Shown: positions 6,378-13,116 of the stretch, one piece after another | How positions within the stretch are numbered: position 1 is the stretch's first letter | Layout of the letters: every line of letters begins with the position of its first letter | Assembly: GCA_964471865.1 (NCBI GenBank) | Contig: CAYYHU010000037.1 | Span: forward strand, 1 to 17,859 | DNA length: 17,859 nt | Direction: 5' to 3' | Source: CAYMUC01 sp964471865 | GTDB lineage: Bacteria; Actinomycetota; Acidimicrobiia; Acidimicrobiales; Ilumatobacteraceae | The notes under the pieces: model-generated | Databases searched by the model: none | Told to the model about the DNA's origin: nothing | The model's input: the letters and a program-made list of their open reading frames with translations, nothing else | Translations under genes and position numbers: made by a program

Positions 6378-7316
6378 TCAGTAGTACCACGGGTACGGGG
6401 ACCAGTCCGGATCCCGTTTTTCGAGAAATGAGGTCCGGCCTTCGACGGCTTCATCGGTCATGTAGCCGAGCCGGGTCGCCTCGCCGGCGAAAATCTGCTG
6501 GCCGACGAGACCGTCGTCGATCAGATTGAACGCGTACTTCAACATGCGCTGAGCCATGGGGCTCTTCGCGTTGATGCGCTGGGCCCACTCGAGTGCGACG
6601 CGTTCGAGTTCCTCATGGGGCACCACCGCGTTGACCATGCCCATGCGGTGCGCATCCTCGGCGGAGTATTCACTGCCGAGAAAGAAGATCTCTCGAGCAA
6701 ATTTCTGACCGACCTGGCGCGCCAGATAGGCCGAGCCGTAGCCGGCGTCGAAAGACGCGACATCGGCATCGGTCTGTTTGAAGCGGGCATGCTCCCGACT
6801 CGCCAAGGTCAGGTCCGCGACCACGTGAAGTGAATGGCCGCCCCCCGCCGCCCATCCCGGCACCACACAGATCACGACTTTGGGCATGAATCGGATCAGA
6901 CGCTGGACCTCGAGGATGTGCAGACGGCCCGAGCGCGCCGGGTCGATCGTCGCGGCGGTGTCACCCTCGGCATAGCGGTACCCATCGCGGCCCCGAATCC
7001 GTTGATCACCCCCTGAACAAAAGGCCCAGCCCCCATCGCGTGGTGAGGGCCCGTTTCCGGTGAGGATCACACAGCCCACATCGCTCGAGGTTCGGGCATG
7101 TTCGAGAGCGGTCGCGAGTTCGTCGACGGTATGAGGACGAAACGCATTGCGAACCTCGGGACGGTTGAACGCCACGCGAACGGTTCCGTGATCTCGGGCG
7201 CGATGGTAGGTGATGTCGGTGAACTCGAAACCTGCCACGGCGCTCCAGGCGTCGGGATCGAACAGTTCCGAGACGAACCCTGTCTGGTCGGTCACCCGAC
7301 CATGTTGGCCCATCAC
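6378..7316 (-). CDS. menB: 1,4-dihydroxy-2-naphthoyl-CoA synthase
   Basis: Crotonase-fold enzyme of menaquinone biosynthesis that cyclises O-succinylbenzoyl-CoA to 1,4-dihydroxy-2-naphthoyl-CoA. The 312 residues carry FNRPEVRNAFRPHTVDEL (50-67), FCSGGDQRIRGRDGY (99-113), AAGGGHSLHVVADLTLAS (156-173) and QTDADVASFDAGYGSAYLAR (181-200). The Asp-Ser-Asp set equivalent to mycobacterial MenB (here D183, S188, D190) is present, and YSAEDAHRMGMVNAVVP follows. Length and C-terminus (PYPWYY) match mycobacterial MenB. The start is GTG 7316 followed at once by ATG 7313; the GTG has AGGAGGG ten bases upstream and is favoured. The remaining men genes are not in the window. Confidence 0.96.
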   Translation of the reverse strand: MMGQHGRVTDQTGFVSELFDPDAWSAVAGFEFTDITYHRARDHGTVRVAFNRPEVRNAFRPHTVDELATALEHARTSSDVGCVILTGNGPSPRDGGWAFCSGGDQRIRGRDGYRYAEGDTAATIDPARSGRLHILEVQRLIRFMPKVVICVVPGWAAGGGHSLHVVADLTLASREHARFKQTDADVASFDAGYGSAYLARQVGQKFAREIFFLGSEYSAEDAHRMGMVNAVVPHEELERVALEWAQRINAKSPMAQRMLKYAFNLIDDGLVGQQIFAGEATRLGYMTDEAVEGRTSFLEKRDPDWSPYPWYY

Positions 7317-7326
7317 GCGTCTCGAT

Positions 7327-7333
7327 CCCTCCT
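7327..7333 (-). promoter_or_regulatory. Strong Shine-Dalgarno for menB
   Basis: On the minus strand AGGAGGG lies ten bases before GTG 7316 and thirteen before ATG 7313. The spacing favours the GTG as initiator and marks menB as a leadered transcript, unlike the divergent hydrolase gene. Confidence 0.5.
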
Positions 7334-7374
7334 CGGGAACCGGCCCTGTCCACCCTTGGCCGATGTCCCGGTTC

Positions 7375-7380
7375 TAGGGT
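7375..7380 (+). promoter_or_regulatory. Candidate -10 box of a leaderless transcript for the hydrolase-moaC operon
   Basis: TAGGGT fits TANNNT and ends eight bases before GTG 7389, the geometry expected when transcription begins at the start codon. The same bases AGGGTGG could instead be read as a ribosome binding site of a leadered mRNA. Confidence 0.4.
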
Positions 7381-7388
7381 GGCGGTTC

Positions 7389-8897
7389 GTGGCGGGGCTC
7401 AACGTGTTGTTCATCACGCTGGATCAGTTCCGCGGGGATGCACTGTCAGGGCGTGGACATCCCCTCGTGCGCACCCCCCATCTCGATGCGCTGGCGGCAC
7501 GCGGGGTCACCTTCGCTCGGCACTATTCCCAAGCGGCCCCATGCGGACCCGGTCGGGCGAGCCTCTACACCGGCCGGTATCAGATGCGGCATCGAGTGCT
7601 CGGTAATGGCACCCCACTGGATGACCGTATCGACAACGTCGCACGCCTTGCTCGGCGTGCCGGTCGGGTGCCGGTGCTGTTCGGATACACCGATCAGACC
7701 GTTGACCCCCGAATCACCACCGATGCCTCCGACCCCCGATTGTCGAGCTACGAAGGGATCCTGCCCGGATTCGTCGAGGGTCTTCATCTGCCCACCGATC
7801 ACCGAGCCTGGCGGCGATGGCTCGTCGAGTTGGGCTACGAGGACCCTGGAAGCGGACTGGCGGCGCTCGCCACGGAATCCGAACGCGAGGCAGGCCACGG
7901 CGTCTCGGCATTTCTCACCGACCGGGTCATCGAACATCTGCGGACGGCGTCGGCGCCCTGGTTCGTGCATGCCTCGTATCTGAGACCCCATCCCCCTCGG
8001 TCCGCAGCCGGCCACTGGTCCAGGGCCTATGACCCCGCCGAGGTCGGAACCCCGATCCCCCCGTCGCCGACGCGGCATCCCTTTCATGATTTCGCACTCG
8101 CGCTGCCCGAGGTCGCCGCTCCCCAGGATCCCCAAGCCTTGGCGGTGGAGCGGGCCCAATATTTCGGGATGATCTCGGCGGTGGATGAGCAACTCGGCCG
8201 GATCCGGGAGGCGCTCGAGGAATTCGGTCTGGCCGATGAGACCGTCGTGGTCGTCACCTCCGATCACGGTGAACAACTCGGTGATCACGGGCTGATGGAA
8301 AAGCTCGGGTATTTCGAATCCAGCTATCACGTGCCCGCGATCGTGAGCGATCCCCGATACGCAACGGCACACGGTCGGGTGGTCGAGGCCTTCACCGAGA
8401 ACGTCGACATCATGCCCACCCTCGCTGACATCCTGGGTCAGGACGTGCCCCAGTCCTGCGATGGTCTCCCTCTGACCGCGTGGATCGAAGGATCCGATCC
8501 TCCGTGGTGGCGTACAGCCGCGCACTGGGAATACGACTGGAGTTGGCTGGTGCTGTCCGCGACGGGAACGCCCCCGACGCGACCATGGGATCGCCGGGAC
8601 ACGACGTGGAATCTCGCGGTACGTCGCGAAGCCGATGCGGCGTACGTCCAGTTCGGTGACGGATCCTGGTTGGCGTTCGATCTGGCGGCGGATCCGACAT
8701 GGCGAACTCCACTCGAGGACGCTGCCGCGATCACCGATCTGATGCGAGGCCAGCTTTTGTGGCGTCAATGCCATAACGACGGGCCCGTGAGTGGGTTTCT
8801 CGCCGAGGCCGGAGGTCGGGGTCGGTGGCCTCGCGGAGTGCCCTGGCGCGACGGCGAGACCGATGCCATGGCGTCGGTTCACTACGATCAGTCCTGA
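7389..8897 (+). CDS. Sulfatase-superfamily formylglycine hydrolase, phosphonate monoester hydrolase/phosphodiesterase-like
   Basis: Alkaline-phosphatase-superfamily hydrolase whose active-site Cys is oxidised to formylglycine. From GTG 7389 it has 502 residues: metal ligand Asp12 with Gln13 (LDQFRGD), the C-x-P-x-R motif CGPGRASLYTG (Cys52, Arg56), Asn73, Tyr100, His201 in RPHPP, Asp292-His293 in SDHGEQLGDH and Lys305. The APCGPGRASL form, the DPR segment after Tyr100, HPP and HWEYDW resemble Rhizobium and Burkholderia phosphonate monoester hydrolases (recalled, not searched) more than classical arylsulfatases. A Thr of those enzymes two residues after the Tyr appears to be Asp102 here. Substrate is unknown: sulfate esters, phosphodiesters or phosphonate monoesters are all possible. 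No signal peptide is seen, so it is probably cytoplasmic. The frame extends upstream only as antisense of menB. Its stop overlaps moaC (TGATG). Confidence 0.86.
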   Translation: MAGLNVLFITLDQFRGDALSGRGHPLVRTPHLDALAARGVTFARHYSQAAPCGPGRASLYTGRYQMRHRVLGNGTPLDDRIDNVARLARRAGRVPVLFGYTDQTVDPRITTDASDPRLSSYEGILPGFVEGLHLPTDHRAWRRWLVELGYEDPGSGLAALATESEREAGHGVSAFLTDRVIEHLRTASAPWFVHASYLRPHPPRSAAGHWSRAYDPAEVGTPIPPSPTRHPFHDFALALPEVAAPQDPQALAVERAQYFGMISAVDEQLGRIREALEEFGLADETVVVVTSDHGEQLGDHGLMEKLGYFESSYHVPAIVSDPRYATAHGRVVEAFTENVDIMPTLADILGQDVPQSCDGLPLTAWIEGSDPPWWRTAAHWEYDWSWLVLSATGTPPTRPWDRRDTTWNLAVRREADAAYVQFGDGSWLAFDLAADPTWRTPLEDAAAITDLMRGQLLWRQCHNDGPVSGFLAEAGGRGRWPRGVPWRDGETDAMASVHYDQS

Positions 8898-9436
8898 TGT
8901 CGGATCTCACCTTTAGTCATCTGGACCCGTTAGGACGCGCCCGGATGGTCGACGTCACCCCCAAAGAGCCCAGCCATCGTCGAGCCGTCGCCCGGTGCAA
9001 GGTCTTCATGAAGCCCGAGACCACTGCTGCAGTGGCCAATCGGGAAGTCAAGAAAGGCGATGTGCTCGCCGTGGCTCGCGTCGCGGGGATCCAAGCGGCC
9101 AAACGCACCTCGGATGTGATCCCGTTGTGCCATCCACTCCTGGTGGGATCGGTGTTTCTCAATTTCGAGATCGGGGACGATCACATTGCGATCGAAGCCC
9201 AAGTCGACACCGTCGACCGGACTGGTGTCGAGATGGAGGCTCTGCATGCCTGTTCTGTGGCGGCGCTGACCGTCTACGACATGTGCAAAAGCGCTGATCG
9301 GTCGATGGTGATCGGTGAGTTGACTCTGTGGGAGAAGACCGGGGGCCGGTCAGGGACCTATCGACGTCTCGACGATGAGGGTGCTTCGTCGGGCGCAGAT
9401 GTTGCGTCTTCCGTTACGAATGTCGTAGATTCGTAA
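8897..9436 (+). CDS. moaC: Cyclic pyranopterin monophosphate synthase MoaC
   Basis: Second step of molybdenum cofactor synthesis: converts the MoaA product 3',8-cyclo-7,8-dihydro-GTP to cyclic pyranopterin monophosphate. The 179 residues contain MVDVTPK (17-23), KKGDVLAVARVAGIQAAKRT (52-71), the LCHPL motif (77-81), VEMEALHACSVAALTVYDMC (111-130) and catalytic Lys53, Asp128 and Lys131, aligned with E. coli K51, D128 and K131. A C-terminal tail of about 20 residues (DDEGASSGAD and beyond) exceeds the E. coli protein. The ATG at 8897 overlaps the preceding stop (TGATG), so translation is coupled to the hydrolase gene. An earlier in-frame start at 8825 lies inside that gene and is rejected. No other moa or moe gene is in the window. 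Confidence 0.96.
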   Translation: MSDLTFSHLDPLGRARMVDVTPKEPSHRRAVARCKVFMKPETTAAVANREVKKGDVLAVARVAGIQAAKRTSDVIPLCHPLLVGSVFLNFEIGDDHIAIEAQVDTVDRTGVEMEALHACSVAALTVYDMCKSADRSMVIGELTLWEKTGGRSGTYRRLDDEGASSGADVASSVTNVVDS

Positions 9437-9437
9437 C
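9413..9437. promoter_or_regulatory. Perfect 9-bp inverted repeat over a candidate promoter (operator or mRNA hairpin)
   Basis: GTTACGAAT and ATTCGTAAC flank a seven-base spacer and overlap the last codons and TAA stop of moaC. The stretch is notably AT-rich for this window. TAGATT at 9426-9431, 18 bases after TTGCGT at 9402-9407, makes a plausible -10/-35 pair for the downstream membrane protein gene; TAACAT at 9434-9439 is an alternative -10. The repeat would cover the -10 as a repressor operator would. In RNA it could form a nine-pair stem. Confidence 0.45.
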
Positions 9438-9441
9438 ATAA

Positions 9442-9461
9442 CGAGGGCCTAAGGGCTCTCG
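9442..9461 (+). terminator. Hairpin downstream of moaC without a U tract
   Basis: CGAGGGCC and GGCTCTCG can form an eight-pair stem (one G-U) closed by TAAG, starting five bases after the moaC stop. No run of T follows, so it is not a standard intrinsic terminator. It may stabilise the 3' end or act together with the adjacent 9-bp repeat. Confidence 0.3.
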
Positions 9462-9547
9462 ACGAAGGACTGCTGGGGTCGACAACGAGCGTCCGCCACG
9501 ATGGCGGCGAGCGAGTCGAGCTTGGACCCGATGGGAGAGGTGACCGG

Positions 9548-10024
9548 ATGCAGAAGTTGATCCTGCTGGTTGTCGCGGCCGCATGGTGTGCGGTCCTGGT
9601 CCCGCCGTTGCTGCGGGCTCGGCTGGAGCGTCGCCCAGGATCCTCGGTTCATGACTTCCATCGTCATCTCTCGACCTTGCAGCGCACCGGCACCGGAGCT
9701 GGCCCCCTGGCTCCGATGCGGTCGATGTCGAGGCCGTTGGCGCCCAGCGGCTCGCGGCCGGTGTTGCGAACCTTGGATCAGAACTTTGCCCGCGGCGCGT
9801 CCTCGCGTCGAATGGTGAATCAGCGCCGCCGCCAAGTCGTAGCCGTGCTCGCAGCGCTGACCGCAGCAACGCTCGTGCTCGCCGTCGTCACGCAGAGCGA
9901 CGCTGTGCTCTACGGTTTCGTGGTGTCGGCAATCGTGTTGTGTTCCTACTGCTACCAACTGGCTCAGCGCGCCAGGAACCAGCCGGCTCAGTCGATGCGG
10001 ACCCCGTATCGACGCGTGGCCTGA
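9548..10024 (+). CDS. Small three-helix membrane protein, SepX/GlpR-like candidate
   Basis: The 158-residue product has an N-terminal membrane helix LILLVVAAAWCAVLVPPLL (4-22), a basic, Pro/Ser-rich cytoplasmic linker (23-95) and a C-terminal hydrophobic hairpin (about 97-115 and 120-138), with a basic tail. The start is secure: GGGAGAGG at 9533-9540 lies seven bases before the ATG. The pattern AAWCAVLVPPLLRARLE followed by HDFHRHLSTLQRTG resembles the start of actinobacterial SepX/GlpR, membrane divisome proteins encoded near the MoeA-like protein Glp. Here the neighbour is moaC, another molybdenum-cofactor gene. The SepX/GlpR assignment is inference from pattern and context, and the protein is shorter than those relatives. 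It is preceded by a 111-base gap holding two hairpin-forming repeats. Confidence 0.75.
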   Translation: MQKLILLVVAAAWCAVLVPPLLRARLERRPGSSVHDFHRHLSTLQRTGTGAGPLAPMRSMSRPLAPSGSRPVLRTLDQNFARGASSRRMVNQRRRQVVAVLAALTAATLVLAVVTQSDAVLYGFVVSAIVLCSYCYQLAQRARNQPAQSMRTPYRRVA

Positions 10025-10129
10025 CGATCTCGGGGCGCCAGCGGGCGCCACGACGCCGAGTCGTCTGGTCACTGCCGGACAGAGGCGGGTCGCAACTGGG
10101 TCGTGTGGTGGTGCTTCCAGCGGTCCCGC

Positions 10130-10135
10130 TATGAT
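10130..10135 (+). promoter_or_regulatory. Candidate -10 box of the tRNA-Ala gene
   Basis: TATGAT closely matches the TATAAT consensus and ends 15 bases before the mature 5' end of the tRNA, leaving a short leader for RNase P to remove. The -35 region about 17 bases upstream is only weakly recognisable. Confidence 0.5.
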
Positions 10136-10150
10136 TCGCACTCGCCCTTC

Positions 10151-10223
10151 GGGGGTGTAGCTCAGTTGGTAGAGCGCAACAATCGCACTGTTGAGGCCAG
10201 GGGTTCGATTCCCCTCACCTCCA
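10151..10223 (+). tRNA. tRNA-Ala (anticodon CGC)
   Basis: A 73-nt cloverleaf folds fully. The acceptor stem is GGGGGTG (10151-10157) with CACCTCC (10116 to 10122 in the last three digits, that is 10216-10222). The D arm is GCTC/GAGC, the anticodon stem CAACA/TGTTG around loop ATCGCAC (10182-10188), the variable region AGGCC, and the T arm AGGGG/CCCCT with loop TTCGATT. The anticodon CGC is at 10184-10186, after U33, and reads GCG. The acceptor stem has the G3-U70 wobble pair, the main alanyl-tRNA synthetase identity element, and discriminator A73. The 3' CCA is not encoded (ACCC follows). Confidence 0.93.
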
Positions 10224-10240
10224 CCCGAAGAGAACAGGTC

Positions 10241-10277
10241 AGAGGCCTCGCCGGTTGCGGCGGGGCCTCTTTCGTTC
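10241..10277 (+). terminator. Rho-independent terminator after tRNA-Ala
   Basis: AGAGGCCTCGCC and GGCGGGGCCTCT form a 12-pair stem with one T-G pair and a six-base loop (GGTTGC), followed by TTCGTT. It lies 17 bases after the tRNA and would end the tRNA transcript. Confidence 0.8.
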
Positions 10278-10522
10278 CCGGCGCCGGAAGGGTCGACTCG
10301 AGGGTGCGCAACGAGCGTGTGTAGCCAGTCCTGAACCGCCCGCGCAGCAACCTCACCAAGGTGTCACTGTTGGACAGGGGTGATATTCCCGTCGTCTACG
10401 CGAGGCACTGGTGGATGCCATATCGGATCATCCCGTCACCTGGAGGTGTGGGCTGGGAGGAGAGGATGGGTCCACCAGACGGCGGGGCCGTCATCGTGTC
10501 CGGACCCGCCGGGGTGGCGCAG
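10278..10522. other. Non-coding gap between the tRNA terminator and the pepN 3' end
   Basis: I see no convincing gene here; open frames crossing it run into the antisense strand of pepN. A perfect six-pair hairpin GACGGC-GGG-GCCGTC at 10478-10492 lies 30 bases beyond the pepN stop and could help end that transcript, although no T run follows on the minus strand. Confidence 0.4.
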
Positions 10523-13069
10523 TCACGACCCGGGTGCCACCAGCCAGGCCGACAAGGGTTCGGACTCACGACGCCGCAGCGCCACATTGACTCGCTGACG
10601 TTCCAAGATCTGATCGAGGGTGGTTGCTGACTGAGGAATCGGATGGTCGACGAAAAAGTCCGGAACCGTGGCGGCGGACTCGTCATCGACGAGCCATGAC
10701 ACCGGGTTGACCATCCGCACGATCGTGTTGGTCGGGAAACGATCGACCGCCTCCTGCCATCGATCCTTCACGATCGAAAACGCCATCGGTCCGTGGCGGC
10801 GATTGGCGATGCATCGGTTCAACAGGAACGGAGCGTTTTGGGTTTTCACCTCCTCGGAGAAGGCCAACTCGCAGGCTCGTCGCACCAGGGTCTCGTCCTC
10901 GGATTCCGCCAACGCGTAGAGGTGGCGTAGTTGGCTCTGAGGTGTCGTCGCGGTGCGGAAGCCATCCAAGATCCGCTCCCAGTCGTCGCGGCCTCCCGTC
11001 GCGCCTACGATGCTCGTGGCGGCTGCGAGAAGTTCGGGATGAACCACTCCGGGTGTCTCCCGGTCCTCGTGCCACCAGCGCTGCGCACGCTCGCGCATGT
11101 CGAGATCGTCACCGGCGATCGCGAGCAGGGTCACCACGAGACCGCGCAGTTTGCCGGTGAGTTCGTCCTCATCTGGGCTCGGGGTGTCCTCGAGTCGCTC
11201 GAAGACTCCTGCACCCACGGCCCGTACCCGCTGAGCGAGCGCGGCGAGGGCGTCGTCTTCGACGAGACGGCGGCACCCGGCGATGCCTGCGGTGATCGCC
11301 TGCCAGACCGCAAGATCGTTCTCGTTCGTGAAGGCGTCGAGGAACTCGATGAAGCCGGCAGCGGAGTCACGTCCGGCGACCACGGCGCTCCATGCATCGT
11401 CCACGAGGTGATAGCGCTCGAGAGTGTCGAGACCCGATAGCGCGGGGCCTGACAGTCGGGATCTCAGCACGGCGTCATAGGCCACCCGGTAGAAACCGAC
11501 TCCGCCGGCATTGACGACCACTGGCCCCGTCGCACCGCCCCCCAGCCCCAGGCGGTACTCCTCGCCATCGAGCAATACCCGATGCTCCGTTCCGTCATCG
11601 CTGCGCACATGCACCGGTATCGCCCAACGCGTCGGCTCGGTCCCGTCATCGCCAACAGCGGAATAGCAGAGCCGTTCCTGCGACATCACGAGGTCGTCGC
11701 CGTCGAGGCGCGCACTCACCAGAGGAAAGCCGGGCTGCCAGATCCACGAGTCCATGATTCGCCGGGCGGGGGCTCCGGTGACATCCTCGAGTGCATCCCA
11801 TAGGTCGTTGGTGTCGGTGGAGCCGTAGCGATGGCGCTCGAGATAGTGAGAAACGCCGCGTCGAAACTCTTCGGGTCCGAGGTACTGCTCGAGCATGCGC
11901 AGCAGCGCTCCGCCCTTTTGGTAGGTCAGCACATCGAACATGCCTTCGGAGTCTTCGGGGGAGCGGACCTCGAATTCGACCGAACGCGTCGACGCGAGCG
12001 CGTCGACTTCGAAGGCCGCGGAGCGTTCCAGACCGAATGAGGTCCACCGCTTCCACGCCGGGCGGTATGCGTCCACGGCTGCGACTTCCATGAATGTCGC
12101 GAAGGCCTCGTTCAGCCAGATGCCGTTCCACCAGCGCATGGTGACGAGATCACCGAACCACATGTGGGCGAGTTCATGAGCGACGACGTCGGCGACGAGT
12201 TGGCGTTCGACCTGGGTTGCAGTCTCGGGATCGACGAGCAACAGGTTCTCTCGGAAGGTGATGCACCCGAGATTCTCCATCGCTCCCGCGGCGAAATCGG
12301 GCAGAGCGAGAAGATCGACTTTGTCGGAGGGATACGGGATCCCGTAGTAGTCCACGAACCATGCGAGCGACTTCGCAGCCACATCGAGTCCGAAACCGGT
12401 CAGATGGCCTTTGCCGGGTACGTGAAGGATGCGGAGCGGTACACCACCCACCTCGACGGGATCGGTGGCTTCGAGAGGCCCGACGACGAAGGCCACGAGA
12501 TAGCTGGACATGGGCATCGTGGGAGCGAAACGAACGCGACTCCGACCGTCCTCGAGTGTCGAGCGTTCGATCTCGGGTCCATTGGACACCGCGACGAGAT
12601 CGGGGGCGATCACCAGAGCGATCTCGAACACCGCTTTGAATTCGGGCTCGTCGAAGCAGGGAAAGGCGCGGCGACAGTCCGTGGGCTGCATCTGCGTGGT
12701 GGCGATCACACGTAGCTCGCCGGCATCGTCGCGGAAGGTGGAGCGGTAAAAGCCGCGAAGCTTGTCGTTGAGAACTCCCCGAAATGCCACCGAGGTCGAC
12801 GCGACCCCAGGATCCAGTGGTGTCGCCGTCGTGATGACGAGGCGTTCGGTGGTCGAGTCGAGAACGTGTGACGCCGGGGTGTCGTTCACCGTCACGTCGA
12901 GGATCTCGAGTTCATCGGCGTTGAGGACCACCGTGGAGGTCGCCTCGGTCACATCGAGGTCGATCGTCACGGTCCCTTCGAAGGCCCCGGTGTCGAGATC
13001 GGGCTGCAGCTCGAGGCGGTACCGCGTCGGCAACACGGTACGGGGAAGGCGATAGGGGTCGAGATCCAT
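10523..13069 (-). CDS. pepN: M1-family zinc aminopeptidase
   Basis: Gluzincin that removes N-terminal residues from peptides, likely in cytoplasmic peptide turnover, since no signal peptide is seen. From ATG 13069 it has 848 residues: an N-terminal beta domain, GAMEN substrate-binding motif at 262-266, zinc site HELAH (298-302) with third ligand Glu321 in NEAF, and catalytic Tyr383 in LTYQKGGALL. The C-terminal half is an ERAP1-C-like helical domain ending about residue 830. Length matches actinobacterial M1 peptidases of about 850. An in-frame GTG at 13102 would add 11 residues, but ATG 13069 matches the family start (DPYRLPRTVLPTRY) and has a TANNNT -10 box seven bases upstream, suggesting a leaderless mRNA. 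It is divergent from the adenosine kinase gene across 47 bp. Confidence 0.95.
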   Translation of the reverse strand: MDLDPYRLPRTVLPTRYRLELQPDLDTGAFEGTVTIDLDVTEATSTVVLNADELEILDVTVNDTPASHVLDSTTERLVITTATPLDPGVASTSVAFRGVLNDKLRGFYRSTFRDDAGELRVIATTQMQPTDCRRAFPCFDEPEFKAVFEIALVIAPDLVAVSNGPEIERSTLEDGRSRVRFAPTMPMSSYLVAFVVGPLEATDPVEVGGVPLRILHVPGKGHLTGFGLDVAAKSLAWFVDYYGIPYPSDKVDLLALPDFAAGAMENLGCITFRENLLLVDPETATQVERQLVADVVAHELAHMWFGDLVTMRWWNGIWLNEAFATFMEVAAVDAYRPAWKRWTSFGLERSAAFEVDALASTRSVEFEVRSPEDSEGMFDVLTYQKGGALLRMLEQYLGPEEFRRGVSHYLERHRYGSTDTNDLWDALEDVTGAPARRIMDSWIWQPGFPLVSARLDGDDLVMSQERLCYSAVGDDGTEPTRWAIPVHVRSDDGTEHRVLLDGEEYRLGLGGGATGPVVVNAGGVGFYRVAYDAVLRSRLSGPALSGLDTLERYHLVDDAWSAVVAGRDSAAGFIEFLDAFTNENDLAVWQAITAGIAGCRRLVEDDALAALAQRVRAVGAGVFERLEDTPSPDEDELTGKLRGLVVTLLAIAGDDLDMRERAQRWWHEDRETPGVVHPELLAAATSIVGATGGRDDWERILDGFRTATTPQSQLRHLYALAESEDETLVRRACELAFSEEVKTQNAPFLLNRCIANRRHGPMAFSIVKDRWQEAVDRFPTNTIVRMVNPVSWLVDDESAATVPDFFVDHPIPQSATTLDQILERQRVNVALRRRESEPLSAWLVAPGS

Positions 13070-13076
13070 CTCTGGG

Positions 13077-13108
13077 AGGCTAGTCAGGGGGCTTGGCGCC
13101 ACTAGCGT
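13077..13108. promoter_or_regulatory. Back-to-back leaderless promoters for pepN and adenosine kinase
   Basis: On the plus strand TAGCGT (13103-13108) ends eight bases before GTG 13117. On the minus strand TAGCCT (13082 down to 13077) ends seven bases before ATG 13069. Both fit TANNNT at the leaderless distance. The two boxes create an inverted repeat GCTAGT (13079-13084) and ACTAGC (13101-13106), whose centre coincides with the centre of the 47-bp gap. Confidence 0.5.
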
Positions 13109-13116
13109 GGAGATCC

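Noticed and set aside
7098..7388. N-terminal extension of the hydrolase into the menB region
   Set aside because: These residues are the antisense of menB; the family N-terminus (NVLFITLDQ) begins right after GTG 7389.
7446..8882. 478-aa open frame on the minus strand opposite the formylglycine hydrolase
   Set aside because: It is a typical antisense shadow in GC-rich DNA, with no recognisable domain, while the plus strand carries full catalytic motifs.
10034..10049. GGCGCC-AGCG-GGCGCC as a terminator after the small membrane protein gene
   Set aside because: The six-pair stem is plausible but GGCGCC is self-palindromic and common in GC-rich DNA, and no T run follows.
10182..10195. Reading the tRNA as tRNA-Asn with anticodon GTT
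   Set aside because: CTGTTGA cannot be flanked by a five-pair stem, whereas CAACA/TGTTG encloses a seven-base loop with CGC, and G3-U70 marks alanine.
10361..10630. 89-aa plus-strand open frame after the tRNA terminator
   Set aside because: It runs into the antisense strand of pepN, has no ribosome site and no recognisable sequence.
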